Shown: positions 12,321 to 26,084 of the stretch, in pieces | Numbering within the stretch: position 1 is the first letter of the stretch | Layout: the number at the start of each line of letters is the position of its first letter | Source of the DNA: Candidula unifasciata | Taxonomy: Eukaryota > Mollusca > Gastropoda > Stylommatophora > Geomitridae | DNA length: 64,000 bases | Assembly: GCA_905116865.2 (NCBI GenBank) | Contig: CAJHNH020000844.1 | Location: forward strand, 241,411-305,410 | Reading direction: 5' to 3' | Notes under the pieces: generated by a model | Seen by the model: the letters and a program-made list of their open reading frames with translations, nothing else | The model's database searches: none | Told to the model about the DNA's origin: nothing | Translations under genes and position numbers: made by a program

Positions 12321-12839
12321 AGAACGGGTCTCTTTCAGGCGGCCTGTCATGAGACCGACCGATCTTCTGTAAAGGACCCGCAACATAATGATAATACTAT
12401 TCAAATATCCGACACGCTGTCAGGTTCACATGTCAGCGCTTTCTCAGTTTCCCACGATACATGGCACAATCCTGGCATTTGTCACCTGGCCCTCATATCG
12501 TTCGCTTGATACCCAATACTTCATTGTTAATCTGAAATGTGAAGTTCAACAAGGTAAAGAAAAAAAAATGTTCCTATTAAAAGGCCTTCCCCATTTTCTC
12601 GCAATGATTTTAATTTGCTACATAAAGTGGCATTTTGGCGTACGTTCGCTTCGGTATACGTTCAACCTGGTATACGTATTGTTCGGTATGCGTCCAAGGA
12701 TCAGGAACGGATTCAGTACTATACCCAGGTACCACTGTACTTAGTTTATATACATTTATGATGCCTTTAATGTAAGCGAATAGCAGGGTCATAAATCTTT
12801 TCTGCTTTTAACAGTTTTTTTTAAAGCAGAGTAAAGTAA

Positions 12840-13020
12840 ATTAATGAAAAGTAAAATACCCTCTTCATACCATTAGCACAGAGACCATATAGGACTAGAC
12901 CAATAATTATATAGATCAATCGGTACTCGCTGGGTGGTGTGGTCAGTATTACGTCGACCGCCTTTGCTTTCCTGGATAGTTACCTATTTGAGCCTGAAGC
13001 CCTTCCATGGAACATTTGTA
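12840..13020 (-). mobile_element. SINE-B fragment, diverged
   Basis: Contains the SINE-B body (AAAGTAAAATACCC, then CACTCGCTGGGTGGTGTGGT-like and CGTCGACCGCCTTTGCTTTC) without the tRNA-like head. Confidence 0.55.
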
Positions 13021-13080
13021 TGCAGGCTAAGCAACCAACTTAACATTGCTTTAAAAAGGTAGGCTACGTATACTTTAATG

Positions 13081-13318
13081 AACGTTGCAGAACCAACCCC
13101 ATAACCTATTATTTTTTTTTTTTTTTTTTACTGTTGCGGTTTTTCTAGGCAGATTTTACATTCAGCAGTTTGCCACTGCTAACTAAACGGTCAGCTCTTG
13201 ATATCACTGGCGAAACCAACACAAGACGGTCTGCTGCCAAATCGCTTGTAGCGGGGATCGAACCCGGCACTCTAGCAATACGAAGCTAGTTCGCAACACC
13301 TGAGCCACAGACGCTGAC
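13081..13318 (-). mobile_element. SINE-A variant with tRNA-like head
   Basis: On the minus strand the head reads GCGTCTGTGGCTCAGGTG (box A) and GGGTTCGATCCCCGCTACA (box B). The body follows in SINE-A fashion (GTTTCGCCAGTGATATC, GCCTAGAAAAACC), ending GGTTCTGCAACGTT. A T run of about 19 interrupts the body. Confidence 0.8.
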
Positions 13319-13599
13319 TGAGCATGCTTTAGGTTCTCTTTTTAAGTGTTTGTTTCATATTTGTGTTTTTATTTCCCAATATTTTTCACTATTATTATTA
13401 TTTTTATTATTGTTGTTGTTGGCACCTTTTAGTCTTTCCAGGAAATAGTATTAGACTTTGGTGTGAAGAGGCAAGGACACACAGCCCGGGACGATGGCCA
13501 GTGCAACCGACCGCAATTAGAGCTTGGCGTTTTAGGACCGTTGTTGCCATCACATATATTTGATGCGTTTTTTCACGAAGCAAAATTATATTATAAGAT

Positions 13600-13885
13600 T
13601 CCCCGTGTTGGTCCCGGGACCCGGTTATAGGGACAGCAAAGAATAGACCCAATGCCTACCCAAAAGCATGTCGTAAGGGTTGACTAATTGGGTGCTTCCT
13701 TCAAAGTCGGAGTGCATATGTATGAGAGGCACGGAACCAGCAGTCTGCATACAAATGAGTCAGATCTGTAAAACGGATGCACACGCAACACTCAGGTTCT
13801 GAAACAGGACTACAGTCCAAGTGGATGAAAAAAACCAGAACTTTCCGCCAAAGTTTACAGCTGGTCATCGCGAAGAAGAAGAAGA
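13600..13885 (+). mobile_element. Family D retroposon
   Basis: Plus-strand copy ending in AAGAAGAAGAAGATATT, with the marker 'GCACACGCAACACTCAGGTT'. Confidence 0.78.
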
Positions 13886-15281
13886 TATTGAAAGATATTA
13901 TTAGTTCTCACTTTAATATGGCTCGGGCTTGTCTGCCCCTCCCCCCCCCCCCCACCTCCCCCTTTCTTTTCTTCACCTTTCCCACCCATGAATATTCAGT
14001 GCTTTTTATTTGCCAACCACAAATGACGTCACGGGACAGTCCACTATTTTAGAGGGTGGTAAGAGCGGGTTTTCCGTGCATTAGCAAATTTCTTCTAAGG
14101 TCAAAGTTTTCGCGCGTTTGCCTAACCCTGACTCTAACCTTAACCCTAACGTTAACCAAAATTATACGCTTAAGCCACCACCCCCTGAAATATATTACTG
14201 TCCTGTGACCTGTGGATTTCTCTTGTTTGCGGTTGGTTGATAAGAAAGTACCGAAAATGTCTAAACAGGATTAACCCCCCCCCCCCCCTAAATATTTTCC
14301 TCAGAGACATACATTATCTAGGATAAAATCCAGAGCGTACCCGCTGAAAACGTCTGAACACGCGTGATTCGAGTATCTACGTTTATTGTGTAATTACCTG
14401 TTTTTCTGTCAACCGTGTCGTTACCACAGGCTAAGGATATCCTTATCGCAGATCTGTCATTGCACTAGATAAAGCACGGTTACCCATTGTCAGCTCTTAG
14501 AGCAAGATTTATGTCTGTCTGGTTCACACCGGAGGTTGTACACTGATTTATTATGCTCCGAGATCTCGAGTTCGGTACTGCAGACGTACACAGAGAATCT
14601 CTTCATTTTTTCCCCCTCGTCTGTCCTGAATCATCCGTGGAGCATAGACCATCTCGTGCAGATTATCCCACGTCCTTTACATTTTCGTCTGTAATTCTTT
14701 TTACCATATGTGTGTTTTCTTTTTCCTCAAAGAGACTCAGAATGTCTTTAAACCATGGCTTCAGATAGTTCAGTCATAAAAATAGTTGTTGTGTGTGTGT
14801 TAACATTAGCGTTTCAACGCTTAGTCTTTGAAAACTCAGATAGCAAGGAACCCCTGTAGGGTGGAAGATGGTAGAGTTCATCTACGGTGAATTACAGATA
14901 TTTAAAAGATAAAGGGCTGCGCTCTTACTACAATATATAGATATCTTGTTCAAGGACAAGTATAGTGCAGACATTTAGGTGGATTCGTAGCGAGCGTGTT
15001 GCTTTAAAAGAGAATAGGGAATAAAGAAAACGGAGACAAGCCAAGAGCTGATCGTCTGAAAAAAAATTTGTCAGAAACACGTTATGGCAACAGCGGTCCT
15101 GAGTTGTTAATCAGTTGCGTGGAAGAACTGGACTTTCTAGTGTCATTCGCCATCACCAAAGGCTGTCATTCACAAGCCTCTCCTAGCACAGTTAAATACT
15201 ATCTTCTGGAATCATGGATAAGTCCCAACGAATACCCCACTCGATTTCTTTTGTCAATTTGCTTACTGTCTTCTTGGGACG
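13886..15281. other. No gene recognised
   Basis: C runs near 13938-13950 and 14276-14288, and a short patch of degenerate TAACCC-like units at 14110-14160. No coding region is supported. Confidence 0.45.
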
Positions 15282-15512
15282 TCGGCTCTGTGGCTAAATC
15301 GATGAGAATGCTTCGTAATGCCGGGGTGCCGGGTTCGATCCCAGCTGCGGGCCATGCACTTTGCGTTGGTTTCGACAGTGATATCAAGAAAGCCGACCGT
15401 CCAGGAAGCAATGGCAAACTACTGGACGTAAATCTGCCTAGAAAAACCACACAACAAGCAGGGGATGTTAGGGTTGGTTCTGCAACGTCCTGTAAAGAAT
15501 ACGCAACTAACC
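15282..15512 (+). mobile_element. SINE-A copy, full length
   Basis: The head is tRNA-like: CTCTGTGGCTAAATCGATG (box A), then GGGTTCGATCCCAGCTGC (box B) 40-odd bases later. The body contains GTTTCGACAGTGATATCA and GCCTAGAAAAACCACACAAC, and the tail ends TGTAAAGAATACGCAACTAA. Best plus-strand reference copy with 59840. Confidence 0.87.
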
Positions 15513-16114
15513 TTTAACCTACTCAGTACATTGACGGGTACACATTCTCAGACTAAAACTGATTTAAAAGTATGGGTCCGACCATCCTTTTAGGAAAATA
15601 TAGAAAATCGCAAGTAAAATTTAAAGTTTAGTAATGGCGCACCTCAAACGATGCACACACTGAGGCCGCATGGTGTCAGACTAATGAGGCTTTGGCTCAC
15701 TATGTGGTAAAGGATTAATCTGGTCAAATATTCCCATCAAATGCAACAGGCCCGGCAAGCCGGCAGTGGGTTATATCTTGCTCGAAAAAAACTATAAGAA
15801 GAAATATTGGATTGATACAGTATTCGAGGCCAAACATACCCACATCTACATAACATATACCAACGCGTCCACCAGATGTCCCTTCAAAAACTGACACTGA
15901 AAGTCAGAACAGAACCGGAGAATCAGATAGAAACAGTAGGAGGATACGTAACAATAGATGGCTCATATTACATAACAGGGTGTTTCAAATGAAAAGGAAA
16001 ATATCATGGCAGACGCGATGACTACCGTCATTCAGTACTGCCTGTGAGATATCGTAATCTAAGGAAGAAATCGAGGACTGAAAGAGGTGAGAAAATGAGA
16101 CAGTGCTTTTATTT

Positions 16115-16440
16115 CTTACAATCTTCGTCTCCTGCTTTACGTTCACCGGTTGTAAACTCAAGCGACACGTTTCAGTTGTTTGTCCAAGCCTGGACTTTAA
16201 GTTTGTTCCAAAACTTCAGTCTTGCCTGCAAATCCCTTCTCCCTGATCAGGCTTATTTGTAATCAGACTGTTGGTGCCGTACCTTTCAGGTAGATGCACT
16301 TTGACTTTCAAGGAAGCACCCTAAGTCGACTCTTACGACATGCTTTCTGCAGGGATGTGAGGAGAGGGGGGGGGGGTGTGCAGTGCGTCTATTCTGTTTT
16401 CCCCAAAAGGAGCCCCAGAACTCACACGGGGAATTTCTAA
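16115..16440 (-). mobile_element. Family D retroposon
   Basis: Minus-strand copy with a G run near 16367-16376 replacing part of the 5' region. Markers GTCGACTCTTACGACATGC and CTCACACGGGGAA are present. Confidence 0.75.
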
Positions 16441-16934
16441 TAAAAATTGGTTTGCATTACATGGCAGGATACCACAATGGTAAATGAAACTGTGCTGGGA
16501 TATCTAGCAAAAACTGGCTTATCTGACATTATAGGGAGCTTTAATGCAAAAACACCAAAACTGACACTTTTAACGTGATAGTTGAATGTGTTTTTCACAA
16601 GGACGGTAATTTGCCTGAAAAAGAATCGTTAATCTTATTGCCAGTGTGCATGCAACATAATATCCGGTGGAAACAAATTATGTGAAACTGTTGGTCGCCT
16701 TCGTAATTACAGCACATATTGGCCCCATACGTTTTTTCAACACCGGATACTCTGCAATATTGTATCGCCATCATGTTATTCTGTTAGTTTCTTACATGCG
16801 CGTCAGGGGTGATGACACAAAGACAACACTTGGGGGTGGGGGGGAGGGGGGGGGGACTTTAACTTTGTACTTTTTTTTCTGACAAATGGAGGGAGCGGGG
16901 GTGTCGTTTCACCTTTATTAAATGCCTTAAAATA

Positions 16935-17413
16935 ATAAGTATTATTATTATTATTATGCCTTAAAATTATATTAATAATAATAATAATAATTATTATTAT
17001 TATTATCATTATTATTACTATGTACTGAGTGGCAAAAAAAAATATACAATAATATAAATGAAATAATATAACATTATAAACAAATACTTGAAGAGAGAGT
17101 TTTTATATATGGCTGGGGGTGATCTTAGCCCCCCCCCCCCCCCCACAGCTGCCCCACCACCTGCAAAATTTTCTGTGGGAAACGATAAAAAGTTGATGGG
17201 GAAGGGGGGTAGGGGGGGGATGTGACATTATTTTTTCGGCGGAAAGGGTGAAGTAGAACTGAAGATGTCTGAGCCCCTAGATTGAGACGCCCCTGATGCG
17301 CCATAGGTTATGTTTACCAGGTAGGAATCCGTGTCGGCAATGCTGTTTTAATTTCACAAATGTTACAAATTGGGAAACTCCGTAAATTTTGTTGTTTTTC
17401 TTTTTGAAGGTGA

Positions 17414-17463
<50 letters not shown>

Positions 17464-17518
17464 AAACACACACACACACACACACACGCACACACGCACG
17501 CACACACACACACACACC
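16935..17518. repeat. ATT/AAT microsatellites, C run and CA array
   Basis: ATT/AAT units at about 16937-17017, a C run at about 17131-17145 and about 100 bp of CA at 17415-17517. The G-rich stretch at 16830-16855 is near a T run. No gene. Confidence 0.85.
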
Positions 17519-17599
17519 CTAGGAATTCCATACGAAATATTAGAGCCGCTGTGATGGGGTGTTTTAAAAAAGAAAAAGAAAACTCCCCATCCACACCCT

Positions 17600-20500
17600 T
17601 CCCATAAACAATTGTGTTGATTTCAATACATTGTCTGTGTTTTATTTTTTAAGTAAATATAAGTTTCTACAATCTCAAGGGTTCATCATCTGTTAGGTCC
17701 TTTACTCAGATTTGCTGTACATTTACAATCAAGTGCTCTTTTTTAACTTTTCTAATACGACATCGAATGGTATACACGAAAGCTCTTATATCGCAAGATG
17801 GTCCATCCAAAATGCGTCTGGTCTCCAAGTAAAGGACCTTCTATGATTTAAATCTATCCTCCCCTCACTTTCCGTGCTAGAGCGTGAACTCCCATCGCGA
17901 ATGCTCCTGTTGTCTTCTATAAACGCACACTGCGAAATTCCAATGTAGCGGGAAGTACCAACTCGGAGAGGTTAGCGGCTTATGGAGAGCCAACTCATAC
18001 ACTATTATCCCCGTGTTTCGCAGCGCCATTTTTGGAGGTTCATAATAATGAGATCGCCAGACATACCTGTTTTTAGACGTTGATGAACTGACCCGTTTGG
18101 TTCACGAGAACAATTCCTATTGGGATTCATGAGGCTTTGAGGCTCGTGCTTTGTAATAACCTGCTGCATTGTAGTTAGACGAGAGGCTATTAAAGGCTAA
18201 GAAAAGTCAAACCAGAAAAGAGCCTGTCTAAACTGGATGTGCAAACGCACATACCAAGCCAACAGTTCAGTGGTACTTGCTAACACAGTTCAGTGCAACT
18301 AGGCAACAGTCCACCACTTCACTATACTTGACAGTACACTACAACTCTATAACTGTTCACTGTAAATAAACAACTGTTCAATGCACATGGCAGTTCATTG
18401 TGACTGAGCTACATACAGTTCGCTACAACTGACCAACAGGCAACAGCATTTGAAAAACAGCTCACTACAACTAAATACAAGCCCACTGCAACTGTGTTAG
18501 CAAACAACAGTTCAATGCAAATGACAGTTCATTGTGACCGAGCTACAGTTCAGTATAACAGTTCGCTACAACTGATCAACAGCCAAGTGAAATATAGGTC
18601 ACTGCAACTAAAGAATAACTCACTGTAACTGAACAACAGTTCAGTGCAGTTGACCAAACGCTCACTGCAGCTGGACAACAGGTCAGTGTAATTTACCAAA
18701 CGCTTACTGCAACTGACAAACAGTTCACTGTAACTAACCAAAGCTTACTGCAAATGATTAGCAGCTCACTACAACATAACAACTATACAGTGCAATTTAC
18801 CAGACGCTCAACGCAACTGACAAACAGTTCATTCTAACTAACCAGAGCTCACTGCAACTGACCAAAGCTCACTATAGCTTCATAACAGTTCAGTACAGTT
18901 TACTAAGTTAGTGTTAGTCAGTTTCATTTCGCACTTTAATACCCCAATAATATTGGACTTTCCCGGGAATTCCATATGAAATCTCCTAGTTTCCTAGATG
19001 GAGTGTAGTAAAAAAATAGAAGAACCCTCTCCCCACCAATACCTTTCCCCTCAACAATTGTGTGTGTTCTTCTGTATTTCTGTTTATTTCAATACATCGT
19101 CTGTTTAAAAAAAAAAAAGTAATTAAACGTTTCTAGTCTCAAGGGTTCATCATCTGTGAAGTCTTTTACTCAGATTTACTGTACATTTACAACAACGTGC
19201 TCTTTTTTAACTTTTCTACTATGACATCGCATGTTCTTCGCGGAAGCTCTTACATCTCAAAATGATTCATATCTATCCTCCCGTCACTTTCCATGCTAGC
19301 GCGTGAACTCCCATCACGAATGCTCCTGTTGTCTTCTACAAACGCACACTGCGAAATTTCAATGTAGCGGGAAGTACCAACTCGGAGAGGTTAGCGGCTT
19401 ATGGACAGCCAACTCATACACTATTATCCCCGTGTGAGTTTGGCAGCGCCATTTTTGGAGGTTCAGGTGGAAAAAAAAATGTAGGGGGTGGGGGGTGGAA
19501 CAGATCCATTGCCACCCAAAAATCATGAGGAAAATAGAAGGTAAGGAAAAGAGAATGAGAATAATGAGACCGCCGAACATACCTATTGATAGACGTTGAT
19601 GATTTGACCCGTTTGGTTCACGAGTACAATTCCTATTTGGATATATAAAGCTTTGAGGCTCGTGCTTTGTAATAACCTGCTGCATTGTAGTTAGACGAGA
19701 GGCAATCAAAGGCTAAGAAAAGTCAAACCAGAAAAGAGCCTGTCTAAACTGGATATGCAAACGCACATACCAAGCCAACAGTTCAGTGCTACTTGCTAAC
19801 ACAGTTCAGTGCAACTGGGAAACAGTCCAACACTTCACTATACTTGACAGCACACTACAACTCTATAACTGTTCACTGTAAATAAACAACTGTTCAATGC
19901 AAATGACAGTTCATTGTGACTGAGCTACATACAGTTCGCTACAACTGACCAACAGCCAACAGCAAGTGAAATTACGTCACTGCAACTAAAGAATAGCCCA
20001 CTGCAACTGATCAACAGTTCAGTGCAGTTGACCAAACGCTCACTGCTTCTAACAAACAGTTGACAGTAAGTGCAGCTGGACAACAGTTCAGTGCAGTTGA
20101 CCAAACGTTTACTGCAGCTGGACAACAACAGTTCATTGCAATTTACCAAACGCTCACCGCAACTGACAAACAGTTCACTGTAACTAACCAAAGCTCACTG
20201 CAACTGATCAAAGCTCACTATAGCTTCATAACAGTTCAGTACAATTTAGTAAGTTAGTGTTAGTTTGTGTTCATTTCGCACCCTTATACCCCAATAATAT
20301 TGGACTTTCCCGGGAATTCCGTATGAAATCTCCTAGTTTCTTAGACGGAGTGTAGTAAAAAATAGAAGAACCCTCTCCCCACCTATACCTTTTCCCTCAG
20401 CAATTGTGTGTTCTCTCTGTATTTCTGTTTATTTCAATACATCGTCTGTTTAAAAAAAAAAAAAAAAAAAAAAACGTTTCTAGTCCTTAATGGTTAATCA

Positions 20501-22540
20501 TCTGTTGAAGTCCCTTACTCAGATTTACTCTACATTTACAATGTGCTCATTTTTAACTTTTCTGCGATGTCATCGCATCTTCTACGCGGAAGCTCTTATA
20601 TCTCAAAATGGCTCATCCACCAAGTGTCTGGTCTCCAAGTGAAGGACCCTGTAGGATTCACATCTATCCTCCCGTCACTTTCCGTGCTAGCGCGTGAACT
20701 CCCATCACGAATGCTCCTGTTGTCTTCTACAAACGCACACTGCGAAATTTCCAATGTAGCGGGAAGTACCAACTCGGAGAGGTTAGCGGCTCATGGAGAG
20801 CCAACTCATACACTATTATCCCCGTGCAGCGCCATTTTTTGGAGGCTCAGGTGGGGAAGCAAATGGGGTGGGGGTGTGGTGGGGGTGGGGTGGGTGGAAC
20901 AGATCCATTGCCACCCAAAAATCATGAGGGAAATAAAAGGTAAGGAAAAGAGAATTAACTAATGAGGATGCCGGACATACCTATTTATAGACGTTGATGA
21001 ACTGACCCGTTTGGTTCACGAGTACAATTCCTATTGGGATTTATAAAGCTTTGAGGCTCGTGCTTTGTAATAGCCTGCTGCATTGTAGTTAGACGAGAGG
21101 CAATTAAAGGCTAAAAAAAAGTCAAACCAGAAAAGAGCCTGTCTAAACTGGATATGCAAACACACATACCTGACCAACAGTTCAGTGCTACTTGCCAACA
21201 CAGTTCAGTGCAACTGGGCAACAGTCCAACACTTCACTATACTTGACAGTACACTACAACTCTATAACTGTTCACTGTAAAGAAACAACTGTTCAATGCA
21301 AATGACAGTTCATTGTGACTGAGCTACAGTTCGCTACAACTGACCAACAGCCAACAGCATTTGAAAAACAGCTCACTACAACTAAAGAATTACCCACTGC
21401 AACTGATCAACAGTTCAATGCAGTTGACCAAACGCTCACTGCAGCTGGACAACAACAGTTTATTGCAATTGACCAAACGCTCACTGCTTCTGACAAACAG
21501 TTGACAGTAATTGACCAAAAGTCACTGCAAATGACCATCAGCTCACTAGAAAATAATAACTATTTAGTGCAATTTACCTGACTCTCACCGCAACTGACAA
21601 ACAGTTTACTGTAACTAACCAAAGCTCACTTCAATTGATCAAAGCTCACTTTCTTTTTGTTGCGTATCCTTTACAGGACGTTGCAGAACCAACCCTAACA
21701 GCCCCTGGCTGTTGTGTGGTTTCTCTAGGCAAATTTACGTCCAGTAGTTCAAAGCTCACTATAACTTTATAATAAATAGTTCAGTACACTTTACGAAGTT
21801 AGTATTATTCGGTCTCCATTTTGCACCTTAATACCCCAATATTATTGGACTTTTCCCGGGAATTCCATGTGAAATCTTCTACTTTCCTAGATGAAGTGTA
21901 GTAAAAGAAAAGAACCCTCTCCCCACCTATACCCTATCCCTTAAAAAAAATGTCGTGTGTTCTTCTGTATTTCTGTTTATTTCAATACATCGTCTGTTTA
22001 ATTTTAAAAAATTTTTTTAAAAAAAATGAAAAAAAAAGAAACTACGTTTCTAGTCTCAAGGCTTTATCATCTGTTTAGTCCCTTACTCAGATTTACAGTA
22101 CATTTACAACATCGTGCTCTTTTTAACTTGTCCATGTGTCTGGTCTCCAAGTGAAGGACCCTGTAGGATTCACATCTGCCCTCCCGTCACTATCCGTGCT
22201 AGCGCGTGAACCCCCATCGCGATGCTCCCAAGTGTTTCCTACTACAACCGCACACTGAGAAATTATAATGTTGCCGAACAATAATCAATTGGGAGAGATT
22301 AGCGGCTTGTGGAGATCCAACTCGTACACGAGTTATCCCATGTGTGAGTTTCGCAGCACCAATTAGGGATGTTCGGGTGAGGATGGGTTAGGGTTGGTGG
22401 TCGGGGGGGGGGGGGGGGGGGTGGTGGAAAAGAACCATTGTCATCCAACAGTCATGAGGAAAGAAGAAGATGTAAAGTTTATTTTAAGAATAAACCAGAA
22501 TGAAATAATGATACCGCCGGACATACATATTGATAGACGT
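17600..22540. repeat. Tandem array of a 1.35-1.55 kb unit, about 3.5 copies
   Basis: A landmark (AATTGTGT...TTTATTTCAATACATCGTCT) recurs at about 17607, 19052, 20398 and 21943. Each unit then has the same order: a poly-A stretch, 'CTAGTCTCAAGGGTTCATCA', 'CACACTGCGAAATT', 'TACCAACTCGGAGAGGTTAG', and about 600 bp of degenerate CAGTTCACTGCAACTGACCA sub-repeats. The third copy is longer because it contains a SINE-A fragment at about 21656-21752. The last copy breaks off near 22540. No conserved ORF is shared by all copies. Confidence 0.88.
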
Positions 22541-24680
22541 TGATGACTGGAGGCTGGTGAAATCTGCAGCAATGAACTTCAAGGTCTCCTATGCTTAAGA
22601 ATAAATTTAACAGCAGAATAAATGAGTAATTATTACATTGTGAAAACATTGTTGCTGCAACTGCTATGTAACAGTCACCGCTACCCCTAATAAGAATAAG
22701 AATAAAACTAATATTAATAACAATAGTCATCAAACAAAGAAGTCCTGCACAGTTACATACAAACATACACACACACACATTAAAAAACGGGAGGTGTATC
22801 TAATAAAGCTGTTTATCTCGCAAATGAAAAACAGTTGCCTTATCAAGAGACAGCCACTCGTGTCCTAACGTATCGTACTGGGATGAATAAATACCCCCAC
22901 CCCACCCCCCCCCCCCCCCAAAAAAAAAAAAACACATACACGCACGCACACACACTCACAAAATAACCAAGAAGAATCTAACGTTGCCACAATCCTAATC
23001 TTCAACAAGCTTGTTTTGGATCTTAACGAATTATTCGTGTCATATGACACATTGTACACATTGCCGCGTCCTGTATGGTTAATGTTTTCTGTCTGATGGC
23101 AAGAGAGCCCCCGCCCCTCCCTCTACCCCGCCCGCCCTACCCCGCCCCCTAAAAAAAACCTACCTGCATAACAACATAGACACAGTAATCTGGAAGTAAT
23201 ATATACCAAGCCAGACCGCATGTCATCGCTGAGAGTCTAATCTTGGAGACTACAAATTGCAGCCTAATCTTTCCTTTTCTAAAGTGTCATTGCCTCTAAC
23301 TAATAGCTCATGTTTTTTAATGATTTCAAGGTGGAATTTCACACCTAGAATTCTTGACATAACAATGATAAAAGCACGTACCAGAAGTATAAAGTGTTTT
23401 ACAAAGAATTTTAGGATTGTGTATCGGCGTATCTATGTTTTTTAAAAGAATTTTTAAAAAGTATTTCATATTTGTAAAAAGTTGCTTTGGCTGGATCTGG
23501 CACTTACGTTAGAAAACATAGCGATGTTATCAAAGAAACCGGAATGTTTGTCCACAGAACATGATTCCTCAGTATTAGAATAGTTAAAGTTCGTTCCAAA
23601 TGTTGTGCCAGACTTTAACAACATCTTGAACACTCCTGTACGGATCAAAACTCATTTTTTGCATGTGGTTTTAGATTTCCTCTGTCCTTATGATTTGATA
23701 ACTTTAAAATTGCACGGCGGATTTATTTGATCTTTTTTTCGGAATAATAATTTGTGAACTTATTATAAAAATTGTTTTAATGTAATTGACATAAAAAGTT
23801 TTGTTTCTATAAGACAATAAACAGGCATTAATGGCAGTCCGTGACATATCCACTTCACGATTCAAAATAAGCGCGCCTTAGTTTTTCGCATATATTACCT
23901 CCAAACTGCGTACAGTTCGATGTTTTCTTAACTTCGCGTCAACCTATTTACTGGAAAGATGTTCACGTTTTCATGTACCACATATTTAAAAAAAAAAAAC
24001 AATTTGTTTTTAAAAAAACCTAGAGGTTTGTTTACATTGTAATTAAATTCCGACGAGGACATGATTATTAACAGGTTGTATACCAAATTTCAACAACTTT
24101 GCGTGAATTGTTATTGCTTTCCAGATACTTTTGAGGGATGTAGAATGCACTCTCTAGTGGGACCTAGGTTCAGTGTGTGGGGTAAGGTGGGTTGGGGTTA
24201 GGGCCAGTTTTACATGTTATGGGATACTTAAAACTGCACACATCCTGTAATAAAGAGCATGCCTGATCGCCGGCCAGACGGTTGAGACAACTTAGCACCA
24301 ACCTGACATCCCTGCCACTTAATTAAACTGCGCGTTTCAAAGGTTAACACGCATAAATAAAGGTACAATCACAGTGTCCGCGCCTGAACATCGTCACTCA
24401 TAGGTTTGTAGCTGGGCGGAGCTGAGCCTGAGTTCGTTATTTGTTCAAAATCCTCTTCCTCCTACTTTCATTTTTCTAGCTTTCCAACTCCTCTTAACAC
24501 CCATCCCGCCCCCTCCTTCTTTTTTGTATGTCCCTCCCCCTTTTCCCATTTGACTCCCCCCCCCCCCTACCTCCTATCTGACTTTCTACAAGTGTGGTAT
24601 TTGGGCATTCCTTGCTTTGCTTCGTAGTTTAAACTGCGCTTTACTTTGTGCTTTTTCAATGAGCAAGCCATACATCAAAC
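22541..24680. other. No gene recognised
   Basis: AT-rich, with C runs at about 22900-22920 and 24555-24567. No exon, RNA or repeat family is supported. Confidence 0.45.
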
Positions 24681-24685
24681 ACACA

Positions 24686-24745
<60 letters not shown>

Positions 24746-24765
24746 AGCACACACACACAAACACA
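24681..24765. repeat. CA microsatellite
   Basis: About 80 bp of CA with a few AAAC and CCCACC variants. Confidence 0.93.
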
Positions 24766-25299
24766 CTAAGAAAATGTAAAAGATGGAGCGAATCTGGAAA
24801 AGATTACCACTTTCACATAAAAGCGCTCTCTACAATGGTTAATGAGATCCCGAAGCTTATGGTAATAAAGAATGTGAAATTCAGGTAGGAGAAAGGTGAA
24901 GGCTGAATGCAGCTTACTATAAATAGTAACAGTAATGAGGCAACTCCTACATAAATAGAATGATTCACCATCAGGCGATGTTTAGAGAAATGTGTTTGAT
25001 CGCGTCATGTTATCAGCTGCAACATGAATAGAAGAAACTTGCACACAAATCTGAGAAAAATGGGTTTCACATGGTTAATTTGTTGTTGTTTTTCTCCGAC
25101 AAAAATAAACATCTTTAAAACTTAGCCACAAGGGAAACACAAATGAAGCATTGGCTTTTTATAGGAGGTGAAGGTAGGAGGAGGGTGAGGCCTAATCATT
25201 TTTTATGGCTTAGGTCTTCTTTGCGTGTGCAGTAATAATAATATTTTAAACCCTCTGAAACCTTAAAAAGCATGTCCTATAAGTAAATTAAATATGGGT

Positions 25300-25475
25300 G
25301 ATTTCTTCGAAGTCGGAATGCATCTAGTTGAGAGTCAAGGAACCAACAGACTGCTTACAAACTAGCCAGATATCTAAAACTACTGTGCACGCAAAACTGA
25401 AGTTCTGAAACAAGACCAAAGTCCAGAAGTAGACGAACGATCAGAACTTTCCTCTGGAGTTTACAGACGTTAAAT
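25300..25475 (+). mobile_element. Family D fragment, diverged
   Basis: Markers 'TTCGAAGTCGGAATGCATCT', 'GTGCACGCAAAACTGAAGTT' and 'CAGAACTTTCC'; no GAA tail. Confidence 0.6.
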
Positions 25476-26084
25476 GACTGTAATAATGATAATAAAATAA
25501 TAATAATAAAAATATTTGCTTTATTACAATTAAAAATAATCTGTTTGAAATATTTGAAAAGAAATAGTATATACGTCGTTAGAAGGACCACATGGCCATC
25601 TTATACAATTTCGTGAGAGGCTCTGTGATTGGGCGCTTCCTGGAGTCTCCTGTTGCCAGAGCTCCCAGGTTCTGGCGCCTACGCAAGTAACGGTTGTTTG
25701 AAAACGTGGAATTTTCATAAACAATTCAATTTTTAGATATGTCCTTTATGCATTATCAAACAGCGACGGTTTTCAGGGATTTATCTGCCGAAGAGCTCTG
25801 CATTATGTCTCCGTTGTCAGTTCTGTGATTACATCAGCAGTGCCTCTGCTTTATCTTGAAGTTTTCTAGAAATAACGAATTTATTAATACGAAATAAAAT
25901 TATTTGGAAAACTTTTAAAGACAAAGAAAATGAGCATTGAATAACTTGCTCATTGTAGCATAGACAAATTTAGAAAAAATACTTGCGTTTTCGAAAAAAC
26001 AAAATAGTTAAAGTTAACAAATCAGAAAAAAAAGCACTTTTAGTAAAAGTAAAGCTTAAAGGACCTTTTTCACATAATTGAAAC

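Noticed and set aside
15282..15360. tRNA gene
   Set aside because: Box A and box B are present, but the stems do not pair as a cloverleaf and many copies share a long non-tRNA body, so it is a SINE.
19359..19709. Minus-strand 116-codon ORF in the 1.4 kb tandem unit
   Set aside because: Not kept open in the other copies of the unit, so no sign of coding constraint.
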